A stretch of DNA of 64,000 bases from positions 53,674-117,673 of the forward strand of contig NVWK01000014.1 in the NCBI GenBank assembly GCA_002733605.1, written 5' to 3'. Made by a program: the position numbers and the translations under genes. This stretch comes from Robiginitomaculum sp. GTDB taxonomy: Bacteria > Pseudomonadota > Alphaproteobacteria > Caulobacterales > Maricaulaceae. The notes beneath the pieces are model-generated. The model was not told the DNA's origin, did no database searches, and was given only the letters and a program-made list of their open reading frames with translations. This document shows positions 9,913-18,957 of this stretch, one piece after another (within the stretch, counting starts at the first letter, position 1; every line of letters starts with the position of its first letter).

Positions 9913-11289
9913 TTATATCATAACCATGCTGGCGATAACATAGAGCACGACTGTTATGCCCCCTGCCACGAGGGCGTAGGGGAGTTGGGTTTTTACATGT
10001 TCAAGCAAATCGCACCCACTGGCGATCGCCGAGACAGCGGTCGTGTCCGAAATAGGCGAGCAATGGTCGCCAAAAACGCCGCCGCCTAAAATTGCTGACA
10101 AGACGAGTGAAGGCGGTAAGCCCAAGTCTTGAATGAGCGGAACACCCAAGGGGATTAGTATTGCAAATGTCCCCCATGAAGTGCCTGTCGTGAATGACAT
10201 CAGGCCTCCCGCGATAAATAAAATAGGGACGACCAGCACCAAAGGCAAATAATCGCCCACCATGCCGGCAATGAAAAGACCTGTTCCCAATTCCTTTAGA
10301 CTTGTGCCCAAAGCCAATGAAAAAAGAACGATTGTGACAAGCGGTAATAATTCCCCCATGCCTTTAAAGGCGGTTCCCACCAATTGAACATGGGTGAATT
10401 TACGGCTCGAGAGCATCATAATATATGCCACCAAGCAGGCAAGTGCGGTTGCGTACAGCACAGATTTTGAGCCACTGCCTTTGGCCATATCTCCGCCGCC
10501 TGTCCACAGCATAAAACCGATCATTCCAAACACCATCGTTGCTAAGGGGAGAACCATATATATGGCTTTTGTCGGTGGGTATTCGTGTTCATAAGTCTCG
10601 GTCACTTCTTCAGATTTAATCTCGGCGAGCCGTAAGGGGCCGTGAACCTTGGTGGTTACAGCCGTATAAAAGACAATGATCAATGTTACGATGGCATAGA
10701 AATTTAGCGGTACCGTACCCCATAATATTTGCGCCGCCGATTGTTCAAGTTCATAATTGCCGAGTAATGCCAACACATAGGCGCCCCACCCGTTGAGCAG
10801 AATTAAAATACAAACGGGGGCGCTGGTACTATCAATAATATAGGCAAGGCGCGCGCGGCTCATACCGTATTTATCAAAAAGCCCTCGCGCCAAAATTCCG
10901 GATGTGAGTACGCTTAGATTGGATTCTATAAAAATAACAATCCCGGTTAACATCGTAAGGAGGCCTACGGAAACGCGGCCCTTGGCAAGCCCGCTCCGTA
11001 TCAGTTTCTCGACCATAGCCGTCACACCGCCTGAAACCCTAATATAGGCGAGCAGGGCGCCAATCATGAGAGAAAAGATCAATATTCTGGCATTGCCAAT
11101 ATCAGTAAAGACTGCGGTGATCCGCTCCAAGCTGTTGATAAATCCGACTAAGGGTAGAGAGGCACCGGGCTGAACAATTAAAAGTAGCTCCGATGTCAAA
11201 ATTGCCAAGAATAAAGCGAGGATAACTTCTTTGCGCCATAACACGATTATGATCGCTACAATTGGTGGTAATATCGTAAGCCAACTCAT
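9913..11289 (-). CDS. NhaC-type Na+/H+ antiporter family protein
   Basis: 458 residues with about 11-12 membrane spans. The family signature near the C-terminus is GGGVFGDHCSPISDTTAVSA, strongly NhaC-like. The start MSWLTILPP is chosen for its AAGGGG site; a longer in-frame start would add 58 poor residues crossing the divergent promoter. It faces the SSS symporter gene across a 157-base divergent region with a 20-bp dyad. Members exchange Na+ for H+, malate/lactate or amino acids. In this setting it could either recycle Na+ for the Na+-coupled symporter next door or carry a muropeptide product such as lactate or an amino acid. That choice is inference. Confidence 0.85.
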   Translation of the reverse strand: MSWLTILPPIVAIIIVLWRKEVILALFLAILTSELLLIVQPGASLPLVGFINSLERITAVFTDIGNARILIFSLMIGALLAYIRVSGGVTAMVEKLIRSGLAKGRVSVGLLTMLTGIVIFIESNLSVLTSGILARGLFDKYGMSRARLAYIIDSTSAPVCILILLNGWGAYVLALLGNYELEQSAAQILWGTVPLNFYAIVTLIIVFYTAVTTKVHGPLRLAEIKSEEVTETYEHEYPPTKAIYMVLPLATMVFGMIGFMLWTGGGDMAKGSGSKSVLYATALACLVAYIMMLSSRKFTHVQLVGTAFKGMGELLPLVTIVLFSLALGTSLKELGTGLFIAGMVGDYLPLVLVVPILFIAGGLMSFTTGTSWGTFAILIPLGVPLIQDLGLPPSLVLSAILGGGVFGDHCSPISDTTAVSAIASGCDLLEHVKTQLPYALVAGGITVVLYVIASMVMI

Positions 11290-11367
11290 CACTGTAATCC
11301 CCTTAAATAGTGTTCCCCAATCTGTGCGAGGGTTACAGATTGCTATAATGATAAGCGCTTTATTGCA

Positions 11368-11387
11368 ATACCAATTTGAATTGGTAT
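11368..11387. promoter_or_regulatory. Candidate operator: dyad of two ATTGGTAT half-sites
   Basis: ATACCAAT-TTGA-ATTGGTAT, a perfect 20-bp inverted repeat in the divergent nhaC/SSS promoter region. On the minus strand the left half extends to ATTGGTATTGCA, 12 bases identical to a site before the nagB-II-like gene at 27225. The half-site resembles what I recall of GntR/HutC-type NagR operators (ATTGGTATAGA...), and a GntR/UTRA gene lies in the same cluster. Confidence 0.5.
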
Positions 11388-11446
11388 ATATACAAGTCAA
11401 AAGAGTATAAGTGCGTGTAGATGCATGAAATTTGGGGATGATGAGA

Positions 11447-13003
11447 ATGGCCGAGAGTTTCACACTATTGGATTGGATAATTATAGGCGGTTATGTGGGA
11501 CTGCTATTTGTGGTTGGCTGGCTGTTCTCCCGGCGCGAAGCTGAAAATTCTCGCGACTATTTTTTAGGCGGCAATACCATGCCTTATTGGGTCGTGGCTA
11601 TTTCTGTTTTGGCGACGTCACAATCCGCAGCCACATTTTTGGGAGGGCCTGACCAAGGCTACCGCGGAGACTATACGTATTTGGCAACAAATGTTGGCAC
11701 TATTATCGCTGCGGTTTTTGTTGCCAAGATACTCATCCCCAAATTCTATCAGCTTAAAGTGACAACGGTCTATGAGCTTCTTGAAGACCGCTTTAACGAG
11801 AACACCAAGCGGGCTGCGGGGGGCATGTATTTAATCGGGCGTGTTTTTGCCAGCGGGTCTAGATTGTATTTGGCGGCGATTGCAGTTTCTATGATCCTGT
11901 TTTCAAATATTGATGCAGGTAGCATCGTTATCTCTGCGTTTCTGATGATGGTTTTAGGATTTTTGATCACATTTTCAGGCGGCATAAAATCTGTCATCTG
12001 GAGTGATTTGATACAATTCCTAATTTACGGCGGCACGGCAGTTGCTGTTTTGTTTATACTTTGGAATTCTATTCCGGCGAGTGGTGAAGAGATATTCAAC
12101 GGCCTGAAACACGCACCGGACGGGCAAAACAAACTGAGGTTCTTTGATTTAAGCCTCGATTTTTCAAAACCCTTCGCGATGATATCCGTTCTCACGGGCA
12201 TGATGTTGCTATCAATTGCAAGCTTTGGCATGGATCAGGATATGACCCAGCGTGTTTTGAGTTGTAAAAATGAAAAAGAAGGCGGGCGGGCACTACTGAT
12301 TGCGGCCATTATTACGATACCCGTGGTTTGGGTGTTTGTGTCTATCGGTCAGCTCTTGCATGTGTTTTATGAACGCCCTGATTTGATGGGAGAGGGCATT
12401 ACCAGTGCGGCGGGCCGTACATTTGACGGCGAGAAAATTACGGTTTTCATGCATTACATTCTTGGTGAACTTCCTGCCGGTATGAGGGGACTTGTAACGG
12501 TCGGCGTTATCGCGGCCGCAGTTTCAACCATTAACTCGGGCCTGAATTCAATGTCATCTGTTATCGTTGAGGATTTTTACCGCCCATGGCGGACACGCCG
12601 AAACACCGACATGCCAGAAAAGCACTTTGTGCGCGCAGGCCAAGTGTCTATGGGGGGCGTGGGGTTAGCATTATTCCTTATGTCTGTTTTATGTTTTTAC
12701 TGGCAAAGATACTCAGAAATGCCGCTTCTCGATTTTGCACTCTCTGTGATGGTTTTCTCTTATTCAGGGCTTTTGGGCGTTTACTTCACCGTGATTTTCA
12801 CAAAACGTGGTTCACATTTATCTGTGCTTCTGGCTTTGGCTGTAGGGTTTCTGGTGACGCTTCTCTTGCAAGATTATATCATAGATGTTTTGCATTTTCC
12901 CGAGAGCTGGAAGCATTTAGCCTTCTCATGGAAACTTTGTATCGGAACGCTCATCGCGTTTCTGGTGTGTATTGCCGGGAATGATAAGCAAGTGAAAAAT
13001 TGA
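11447..13003 (+). CDS. Sodium:solute symporter family (SSS) transporter
   Basis: About 518 residues and 13-14 hydrophobic segments. The N-terminal core is LLDWIIIGGYVGLLFVVGWL, followed by the SSS hallmark SRDYFLGGNTMPYWVV and ATSQSAATFLGGPDQGY. The GMDQDMTQRVLSCKN segment is that of the sugar/sialic-acid-like branch. Three ATGs lie close together; the one at 11447 has GGGG 9 bases upstream. The gene starts an operon with the secreted serine hydrolase. It is a good candidate for inner-membrane import of an amino sugar or peptide set free in the periplasm, but the substrate is not readable from sequence. Confidence 0.85.
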   Translation: MAESFTLLDWIIIGGYVGLLFVVGWLFSRREAENSRDYFLGGNTMPYWVVAISVLATSQSAATFLGGPDQGYRGDYTYLATNVGTIIAAVFVAKILIPKFYQLKVTTVYELLEDRFNENTKRAAGGMYLIGRVFASGSRLYLAAIAVSMILFSNIDAGSIVISAFLMMVLGFLITFSGGIKSVIWSDLIQFLIYGGTAVAVLFILWNSIPASGEEIFNGLKHAPDGQNKLRFFDLSLDFSKPFAMISVLTGMMLLSIASFGMDQDMTQRVLSCKNEKEGGRALLIAAIITIPVVWVFVSIGQLLHVFYERPDLMGEGITSAAGRTFDGEKITVFMHYILGELPAGMRGLVTVGVIAAAVSTINSGLNSMSSVIVEDFYRPWRTRRNTDMPEKHFVRAGQVSMGGVGLALFLMSVLCFYWQRYSEMPLLDFALSVMVFSYSGLLGVYFTVIFTKRGSHLSVLLALAVGFLVTLLLQDYIIDVLHFPESWKHLAFSWKLCIGTLIAFLVCIAGNDKQVKN

Positions 13004-13016
13004 GAGGGACGCCCCA

Positions 13017-14648
13017 ATGAGACAGTCTAAATTTTTCCGTCAGTTTGTCGCATCAGCCGCCCTCGCGACTACAATGACGGCAGGGCCCGCATACGCACAG
13101 GCTGTGCAGCCTATAACGAATGCCTCCGAGCCTATTTCAGGACTGAGTGCCTCGCAACTCAAGACAATTGCCAATGGCGCTGTGGAAGCTTTCGACACGC
13201 CCGGTCTGGCACTTGGCATTGTGCAGGGGGGGCAGGTAAGGTTTGTTGATGGTTTTGGCCAGCGCGATATTGAGCGCGCTCAGACGGTGGACGCAGATAC
13301 GTTGTTTCGCATTGCATCGACGACCAAAGCGTTCACATCTGCTGCGTTGGCGATTTTGGTAGACGAAGGTATTTTGCATTGGGATGATAAAGTCATTGAT
13401 ACATTGCCGGGGTTTCGGATGTCTGATGTGTGGGTGACGCGGGAATTTACGATACGCGATTTGCTTACACACCGTAGCGGGCTAGGGCGGGGTGCTGGTG
13501 ATTTAATGCTCTGGCCGGAACCGTCCGGATTTACGCGCGATGAAATTATATTTAATTTGCGTCACCTTAAACCCGTTACCAGTTTTCGTAGCCGATATGC
13601 CTATGATAATTTGCTGTATATTGTGGCGGGCGAAGTGGTGGCCAAGGCCAGTAAAAGCACGTGGGAGCAATTCGTGCAGACACGGATTTTAACCCCTTTG
13701 CAAATGAAATGTTTTTCGGGGAAAATTCCAAAATCGAAACTTAAAAACGTGGCCATACCCTACGGGTTCATTGAGGGAAAAATTCAGGCAATTCCCCGCA
13801 ATAAAATTGACGGGTCTGTAACGGCTTCCGCTCCCGCAGGCGGGTTGGTCTGCAATGTGCGCGGTATGAATACATGGATGCTCACTATGCTTAGAGGCGG
13901 AGTTGGGCCCAATGGTCAGCGTATTTTTAGCGAGACAGAGCGCGACGAGATGTGGAAATCCCAAACCATACTCGGCGTATCTGCGTCTGAGCGAAAATTG
14001 GACAACACCCATTTTAAAACCTATGCCTTGGGATGGCGTAAAGAAGATATGCATGGTTATGAAGTCATTTCCCACACCGGCACATTGTCGGGTATGCAAG
14101 CCTATCTGGCTCTAGTGCCAGAGCTTGATTTGGGGGTCATTGTTTTGAACAATGGTTCCAATTACGGCGCGCGCAATTCCGTAATGCAAAGCGTGCTGAA
14201 AGCCTATATGGGTCAACCGGAACAAGACTGGGTTGGCTATTATGCTACACGTCAGAAGGAAGCTATGGAGCGCCGCAAAGCACTCGCCAGTAATGACAAT
14301 GCGCCGGGCGATGACTGGAAAGGGTCTGGCAAAGTCCTCCGCCCGCTCACCAACTATGCTGGCCTCTACCTTGACCCGTGGTTTGGTAAAGTTGATATTG
14401 CACACGGGGAAAATGGTTTGCGGTTTCGCTCTCATAAATCGAAAAACATGGTAGGTTCGCTAGAGCCGTTTGATCAAAACACATTCATTGTGCGTTGGGA
14501 CAATAGGGGCTTTGGTGCGGACGCATATGCCCGGTTTGAAACGGATTTCAAAGGTGTCATCTCAGGTATCACCATGCGCCTTGTAGATCCGAATGCAGAC
14601 TTCAGTTTTGACTTTCAGGATTTGAATTTCACCCGGCTTGGGGAATAA
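13017..14648 (+). CDS. Secreted serine beta-lactamase-like hydrolase (class C/PBP4* fold) with DUF3471-type tail
   Basis: 543 residues. A Sec signal peptide ends at AYAQA (about residue 28). The serine-penicillin-recognising fold follows: the STTK tetrad (SxxK, near residue 102) carries the nucleophile, YDN (YxN, near residue 199) is present, and HTG (KTG equivalent) lies near residue 352. The last 110 residues form a beta-rich domain seen in esterase/D-aminopeptidase relatives. The family includes D-aminopeptidases, D-Ala-D-Ala carboxypeptidases and esterases. Within a peptidoglycan cluster a D-amino-acid-specific peptidase is the best guess. It starts 13 bases after the symporter, in the same operon, and meets the next gene tail to tail with a 5-base gap. 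Confidence 0.85.
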   Translation: MRQSKFFRQFVASAALATTMTAGPAYAQAVQPITNASEPISGLSASQLKTIANGAVEAFDTPGLALGIVQGGQVRFVDGFGQRDIERAQTVDADTLFRIASTTKAFTSAALAILVDEGILHWDDKVIDTLPGFRMSDVWVTREFTIRDLLTHRSGLGRGAGDLMLWPEPSGFTRDEIIFNLRHLKPVTSFRSRYAYDNLLYIVAGEVVAKASKSTWEQFVQTRILTPLQMKCFSGKIPKSKLKNVAIPYGFIEGKIQAIPRNKIDGSVTASAPAGGLVCNVRGMNTWMLTMLRGGVGPNGQRIFSETERDEMWKSQTILGVSASERKLDNTHFKTYALGWRKEDMHGYEVISHTGTLSGMQAYLALVPELDLGVIVLNNGSNYGARNSVMQSVLKAYMGQPEQDWVGYYATRQKEAMERRKALASNDNAPGDDWKGSGKVLRPLTNYAGLYLDPWFGKVDIAHGENGLRFRSHKSKNMVGSLEPFDQNTFIVRWDNRGFGADAYARFETDFKGVISGITMRLVDPNADFSFDFQDLNFTRLGE

Positions 14649-14653
14649 GTTCT

Positions 14654-16222
14654 TCAGTCGCCATTATGTTTTTGCAAACTACGACCATAATTGGGTGTTG
14701 CGGATTTTTCGGATGTATCGGCAATATTTCCGTTGACGATGACGGCATCAAAACCTGACGGCTGAGCATAAATATCTGCCCAGCCTGTGCCTGCTTTTAC
14801 GTGCGCAAGATCAATCACTAAAATGTCTGCGGCCAATCCCGCTTTTAAAACCCCGCGTGATTTCAAACCGAATGTTTGTGCCGTAAGGCCGCTCATTTTA
14901 TGCACGGCCAATTCGATAGACAGCAGATGATCCCGCACAACATAGTCTTCGAGTATTTTGGGAAATGATCCAAAGGAGCGTGGGTGGCGCATGGTCGGGC
15001 TACCGTCTGAGGAAATGGAAATATCAGGCGCGGTGATAAATGCATCTTGTGTGTTTTTCGTCATAATAAAATGGGCCGTTGACGGGCCGCTATGACCAAA
15101 ATCTATGATCAGTTCTTCGGGGCGCTTGCCCGTGAGTTTCGAGACGTCTTGTAGGGTTTTTCCTGCGTATTCGCCTCTGGAAATCAGGATGGCGCCGGGG
15201 CCATTACGGCGCTCTATTTTTGCGCGCAGGAAAGCTTCAAACTCTTCACGCCGGTTTTTAACGGCATCGTCAAATTCGCTTTTTCGTTTGGCCCATTCAG
15301 GGTAGAGATAAATCATACTGCCAAAGCTCGCGAGATATGGATAGACATCTGCGCTCACATTCATGCCGTCTTGTCTGGCGTCTCTAATTTGTTTTAAAAT
15401 CGCATCCCCTTGCGCGCGGGTCTTGCCGTAAACCACTTTGATATGGGTAATGTTAACGTGGGCAAAGCGGCCCTGTTTTATGACTTCCCCAACGGATTGC
15501 GCCACCTTGTCATCGTCTTCATTGCGTATATGGCTTGAGATAAGCCCGTCATGTGCCCCCACGACTTTCGCCAAACCGTTCAGTTCATCTTCGTCTGCAT
15601 AGCGGCCCGGTAAATACTCAAGCCCTGTGCTCAACCCATAAGCACCTTGCTCCAGTGCGCTGTTGAGCAGTGCTTCCATTTTGGCTTGTTCTTGGGGTGT
15701 AACCTTGTCTTTTTCGCCGCCGCCGGACTGTGTGCGAAGTGAGCCGTGTCCAACGAGGGCCGCAATATTGGGACCAGTGCCATGCTTGTCCACTTCTGCG
15801 AACCAATCGGAGACGCTCATTGTTCCGTTCGGGCTAGAGCCGTCTTGCCCCAGAATAACGGTCGTGACACCTTGGCGCAAAAAGCTCCTGAGGTAATCAT
15901 TGTTTTCCTGCAATGGATTGCCGTGAGAATGGGCGTCGATAAATCCGGGGGTGACGATTTTTTGTTGTGCATTTATGGTGCGGGTGGCCCGAATTTTAGC
16001 CTGATCCGTCTGACCTACAAATACGATCTCGCTCCCGCGCACTAGTACATCGCCTTTATAAGGCGTTTCGCCTGTCCCATCTACAATCGTTCCACCTTGA
16101 ATATAGAGATCATATTCAAGCGCGTAATTGGGTTCGTTTTGCGCGGACACCGTTTCCTTTTGGGTGCATGAGGTGAGGGCGAATAAGCCTAGGTATATCA
16201 AAGCCTGAAGTATGAATTTCAT
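14654..16222 (-). CDS. N-acyl-D-amino-acid deacylase (D-aminoacylase) lipoprotein
   Basis: 522 residues. A lipobox-like LTSC near residue 19 predicts a lipoprotein. The amidohydrolase fold shows the metal-binding VTPGFIDAHSHG (HxH, about 90-101), GQDGSSPNG, then GLSTGLEYLPG and HIRNEDD, all typical of D-aminoacylases. The terminal TVDGTGETPYKGDVLV/ADILVIDLAHV pair forms the small beta domain. These zinc enzymes remove acyl groups from N-acyl-D-amino acids; homologues also act on N-acyl-D-Glu or D-Asp. It is the last gene of a five-gene minus-strand operon of wall-peptide enzymes. The ATG at 16222 is preferred to the GTG one codon earlier. Confidence 0.87.
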   Translation of the reverse strand: MKFILQALIYLGLFALTSCTQKETVSAQNEPNYALEYDLYIQGGTIVDGTGETPYKGDVLVRGSEIVFVGQTDQAKIRATRTINAQQKIVTPGFIDAHSHGNPLQENNDYLRSFLRQGVTTVILGQDGSSPNGTMSVSDWFAEVDKHGTGPNIAALVGHGSLRTQSGGGEKDKVTPQEQAKMEALLNSALEQGAYGLSTGLEYLPGRYADEDELNGLAKVVGAHDGLISSHIRNEDDDKVAQSVGEVIKQGRFAHVNITHIKVVYGKTRAQGDAILKQIRDARQDGMNVSADVYPYLASFGSMIYLYPEWAKRKSEFDDAVKNRREEFEAFLRAKIERRNGPGAILISRGEYAGKTLQDVSKLTGKRPEELIIDFGHSGPSTAHFIMTKNTQDAFITAPDISISSDGSPTMRHPRSFGSFPKILEDYVVRDHLLSIELAVHKMSGLTAQTFGLKSRGVLKAGLAADILVIDLAHVKAGTGWADIYAQPSGFDAVIVNGNIADTSEKSATPNYGRSLQKHNGD

Positions 16223-16246
16223 CACTAAATTCCCTCGTAATTTTAA

Positions 16247-17662
16247 TTATTTGATGGTTTTGATCGTAGAGGCACGATCTAAATACGACCGCTCCAGATT
16301 GCCCTGTAAGGGCAGCAATGGCGTGACAGACACCCCGTTTAAAGTCCCTTTGTAAATCGCGCCATCGTCTTGCAAATAGCTCAGACCATGCACGTCATGA
16401 ATGACATAGGGCTGCCCATCAGAATGCCCCAGCAGCATCATAACATGTCCGGGTATGTAAATTAGATCACCAACTTGCCCTTGTTTAAGTCTGTCGATTT
16501 TATCTTGGCGGGGGGCGTCTTTGTCATAGCGCGCATTGTCTCCGATTTCGCTCCGGCCTTGATCTCCCGAATTACGGGGTAGTTTTATCCCGAATGATTT
16601 ATAAACCTCGGAGACGAACCCAGTACAATCACGCGCATTAAACCGGTGTCCCCAACCATAGCGTTCCCCTAGAAATTTGAAAGATTGCTTGATGATGTTT
16701 TCTTGAGTGAACGGTAAATACCCCACATGCACATCTTCTTTGCGCGCAATAAGGGCATGTTTGAAATCCAGACTGCCATCATCACTGCGTACAGGCAGGA
16801 GCACCATATGGCTTAAATACGGGTTCTGGCCATATAGATTGTTTTGCAACGCCTTTGGACGTGACAAGGGAATTTTTGTTCCCATATCCAATTGTAATTC
16901 CGAAACCTGAGCGACTTCAGGGTTGTAAACTGTGGAGACTTTATCGCCTGTAATGACGAGGAATTTATCGGAATTGGCATATTCGAAAACTTGCGTGCGC
17001 GAACCTATAGCTATGTCTTCGAGTGGCACCCACGCAATGTAATTATAAGATTGAACAAGCGCCCACTTCCCGTCTTTGCTTTCTTGCAATACAGCTAGGG
17101 CGTCGCCGGGAAACAGGACGCTTTCCTGAAAGCGCTCGATATCACGGTCTTTCGCATCTTCACTAAATAACAAATCATAAGTGGGGTAGGTGCGAATGGA
17201 AGTGCGCCGAACAGTCAGAGCAAATTTGACCGGGTTTGTGTCTTGAATCGCCCCTAGGTTTAAGGCGGCTTCATAGCGGGCAAAATCGACGTCGGTTACG
17301 GGTGTGCCGTCTGTGAAAATGCGGGGGTATTTAGGAACGTTACTGATAGAGCGGATATACGCGGTAAGCTCGTCTTTCGAGAGTATGTTGGGCTGTGCTT
17401 CAACATCATATAATGTAGGGTCTAGTGCTGTATTTTGTTTGTTGAAAGTCTGGATATCCTGTGCGCTCATGATCTGGTTTCGCATGGTGCGGGTATCAAT
17501 CCAATACTCGGGTGATATGTGTTTTTCAGAGACGCCAATAACGTCTGATACGAAAGTGTCCGCAAACCCCAAATCACTGGCCTGTGTTTGGCGGGGGGCG
17601 TGAGCGCAGGATGTTGTGAGAGCGGTCAGAGCAGTGCAAAGAAAAAGCGTTTTTATGTTCAT
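16247..17662 (-). CDS. NlpC/P60 family cell-wall endopeptidase lipoprotein (YkfC-like)
   Basis: 471 residues. The lipobox-like TTSC near residue 18 predicts a lipoprotein. The order looks like an N-terminal NlpC/P60-stabilising region, two SH3-like domains (VRRTSIRTYPTYDLLF and the following 'GKWALVQSYNYIAWVPLEDI' part), then the C-terminal papain-like NlpC/P60 domain. That domain has RDCTGFVSEVY (catalytic Cys), GHVMMLLG (His) and IHDVHG. This layout is that of gamma-D-glutamyl-L-diamino-acid endopeptidases such as Bacillus YkfC. They cut the D-Glu-mDAP bond of muropeptides bearing a free N-terminal L-Ala, so they act after an amidase. The start MNIKTLFLC gives the signal; a longer in-frame extension has none. 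Confidence 0.88.
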   Translation of the reverse strand: MNIKTLFLCTALTALTTSCAHAPRQTQASDLGFADTFVSDVIGVSEKHISPEYWIDTRTMRNQIMSAQDIQTFNKQNTALDPTLYDVEAQPNILSKDELTAYIRSISNVPKYPRIFTDGTPVTDVDFARYEAALNLGAIQDTNPVKFALTVRRTSIRTYPTYDLLFSEDAKDRDIERFQESVLFPGDALAVLQESKDGKWALVQSYNYIAWVPLEDIAIGSRTQVFEYANSDKFLVITGDKVSTVYNPEVAQVSELQLDMGTKIPLSRPKALQNNLYGQNPYLSHMVLLPVRSDDGSLDFKHALIARKEDVHVGYLPFTQENIIKQSFKFLGERYGWGHRFNARDCTGFVSEVYKSFGIKLPRNSGDQGRSEIGDNARYDKDAPRQDKIDRLKQGQVGDLIYIPGHVMMLLGHSDGQPYVIHDVHGLSYLQDDGAIYKGTLNGVSVTPLLPLQGNLERSYLDRASTIKTIK

Positions 17663-17670
17663 AATAAATC

Positions 17671-18834
17671 TCACGATAATGATGACAATATTTTGCCGAT
17701 CAGCAAGCCGCCTCCAGTCCCTATAATATAACCAAGCATGGCCATGAGCACGCCAATCGGGATGAGGGCACGTGAATACGCCGCAGCCAGAATTGGGGCA
17801 GAGGCAACCCCGCCAATATTGGCCAATGATGCCACGCCGCACGAAAATAAATCAAGTTTAAAGAGCTTGGCAGCGATGATCATTATGACCCCGTGAATGA
17901 TCAAAATCATAAAGCCGGCCAGTATAAAGAGGGGGGCTTGGCCGAGCTCGGCAAAATTAGCCCGCGAAGCTATGAGGGCGATAATTCCGTATAGCAATAC
18001 ATTGCCAAGCTCACTTGAACCCGCCGCGCTGCCGAGTCGGGTCATAGCGGCGAGCGTACCGAGTATCGTCACGATTAAGACTGTCCACGTGGTTTTGGAA
18101 AAGAACTCTGTTACCGGCAGGAAGCCAGCGAAATATTGCGCGAGTGCAGAGACCGCTAACCCCAGCCCGATGAGGAAAAGAAGCGAAGATGTTGTGATGA
18201 TCGAAGATGCACCTTGCGAATCTGCTTCTAATTTTGCGCCAAGCTCATCAATAAGTTTGGTGTTGCTTTTTGTCCATTTATTGAATTGCGGGGCTAGGGG
18301 AACGAATGCGAGAAGCAAGACCACCCATATGGCATAATCAATAGAATCCATAAGCAGGGAGTACCCCATGCTGGCGTCAGGGATATCAAGGGCACCTTGC
18401 ACAGCGACCATATTCCCTGTCCCCCCCATCCAGCTTCCGCTCAGGGCCGCAAATGTCATCCAGCTTCCTTCAGGTAGCCATGTTTTCAGCACTAAAAACG
18501 TGACGATAAATCCGAAACTGATACTGAGGCTCGCCGTAATAAAGGCCAAGAGCATTTTGGGGCCAAGGGCTACAATTTTCCGAACATCGCCTTTGAGCAA
18601 GAGCAGAAAAATCATCGAGGGCAGCAGGTTATTCTTGAGGGTGCTATAGGCTGTGTTGACGCTGTCGGTTTTTGTCCACATCCCGAATGTGGAGAGGAGC
18701 ATGACAACAAAATACAAAATCACGATGCCGGGAATGATTTTGAAAATCCGATATCTTTGCGTAGATTCAAGCGCGCTCAAACCGCCGCATAGGGCAAATA
18801 AAATGGCAATATATGCAAACCCGCTCGTGATCAT
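17671..18834 (-). CDS. DUF819 family membrane protein (putative transporter)
   Basis: 387 residues with about 11 hydrophobic segments. Family-like features include SGSWMGGTGNMVAV, MDSIDYAIWV and the C-terminal ASLANIGGVASAPILAAAY plus GYIIGTGGG, all Gly-rich helix breaks like those of carriers. Its biochemical role is not established as far as I know. It sits directly between an NlpC/P60 endopeptidase (8-base gap) and a dipeptidase in one operon, which points to uptake of wall-derived di- or tripeptides. That is inference from context only. Confidence 0.8.
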   Translation of the reverse strand: MITSGFAYIAILFALCGGLSALESTQRYRIFKIIPGIVILYFVVMLLSTFGMWTKTDSVNTAYSTLKNNLLPSMIFLLLLKGDVRKIVALGPKMLLAFITASLSISFGFIVTFLVLKTWLPEGSWMTFAALSGSWMGGTGNMVAVQGALDIPDASMGYSLLMDSIDYAIWVVLLLAFVPLAPQFNKWTKSNTKLIDELGAKLEADSQGASSIITTSSLLFLIGLGLAVSALAQYFAGFLPVTEFFSKTTWTVLIVTILGTLAAMTRLGSAAGSSELGNVLLYGIIALIASRANFAELGQAPLFILAGFMILIIHGVIMIIAAKLFKLDLFSCGVASLANIGGVASAPILAAAYSRALIPIGVLMAMLGYIIGTGGGLLIGKILSSLS

Positions 18835-18957
18835 GATTTTTCCTCGTTACTATTATATCCTGCTGGGGAATGGCGGCTGCGTTGTAAACATAAAGGGAGC
18901 CTACACTTTCGCTAAAAACCGCTCATGAAACACCTATTTAATCGCGGGAAGGACGTT

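Noticed and set aside
12586..12984. 132-codon plus-strand frame inside the SSS symporter gene
   Set aside because: It runs in another frame of a well-formed symporter, Cys/Arg/Phe-rich, with no motif of its own.
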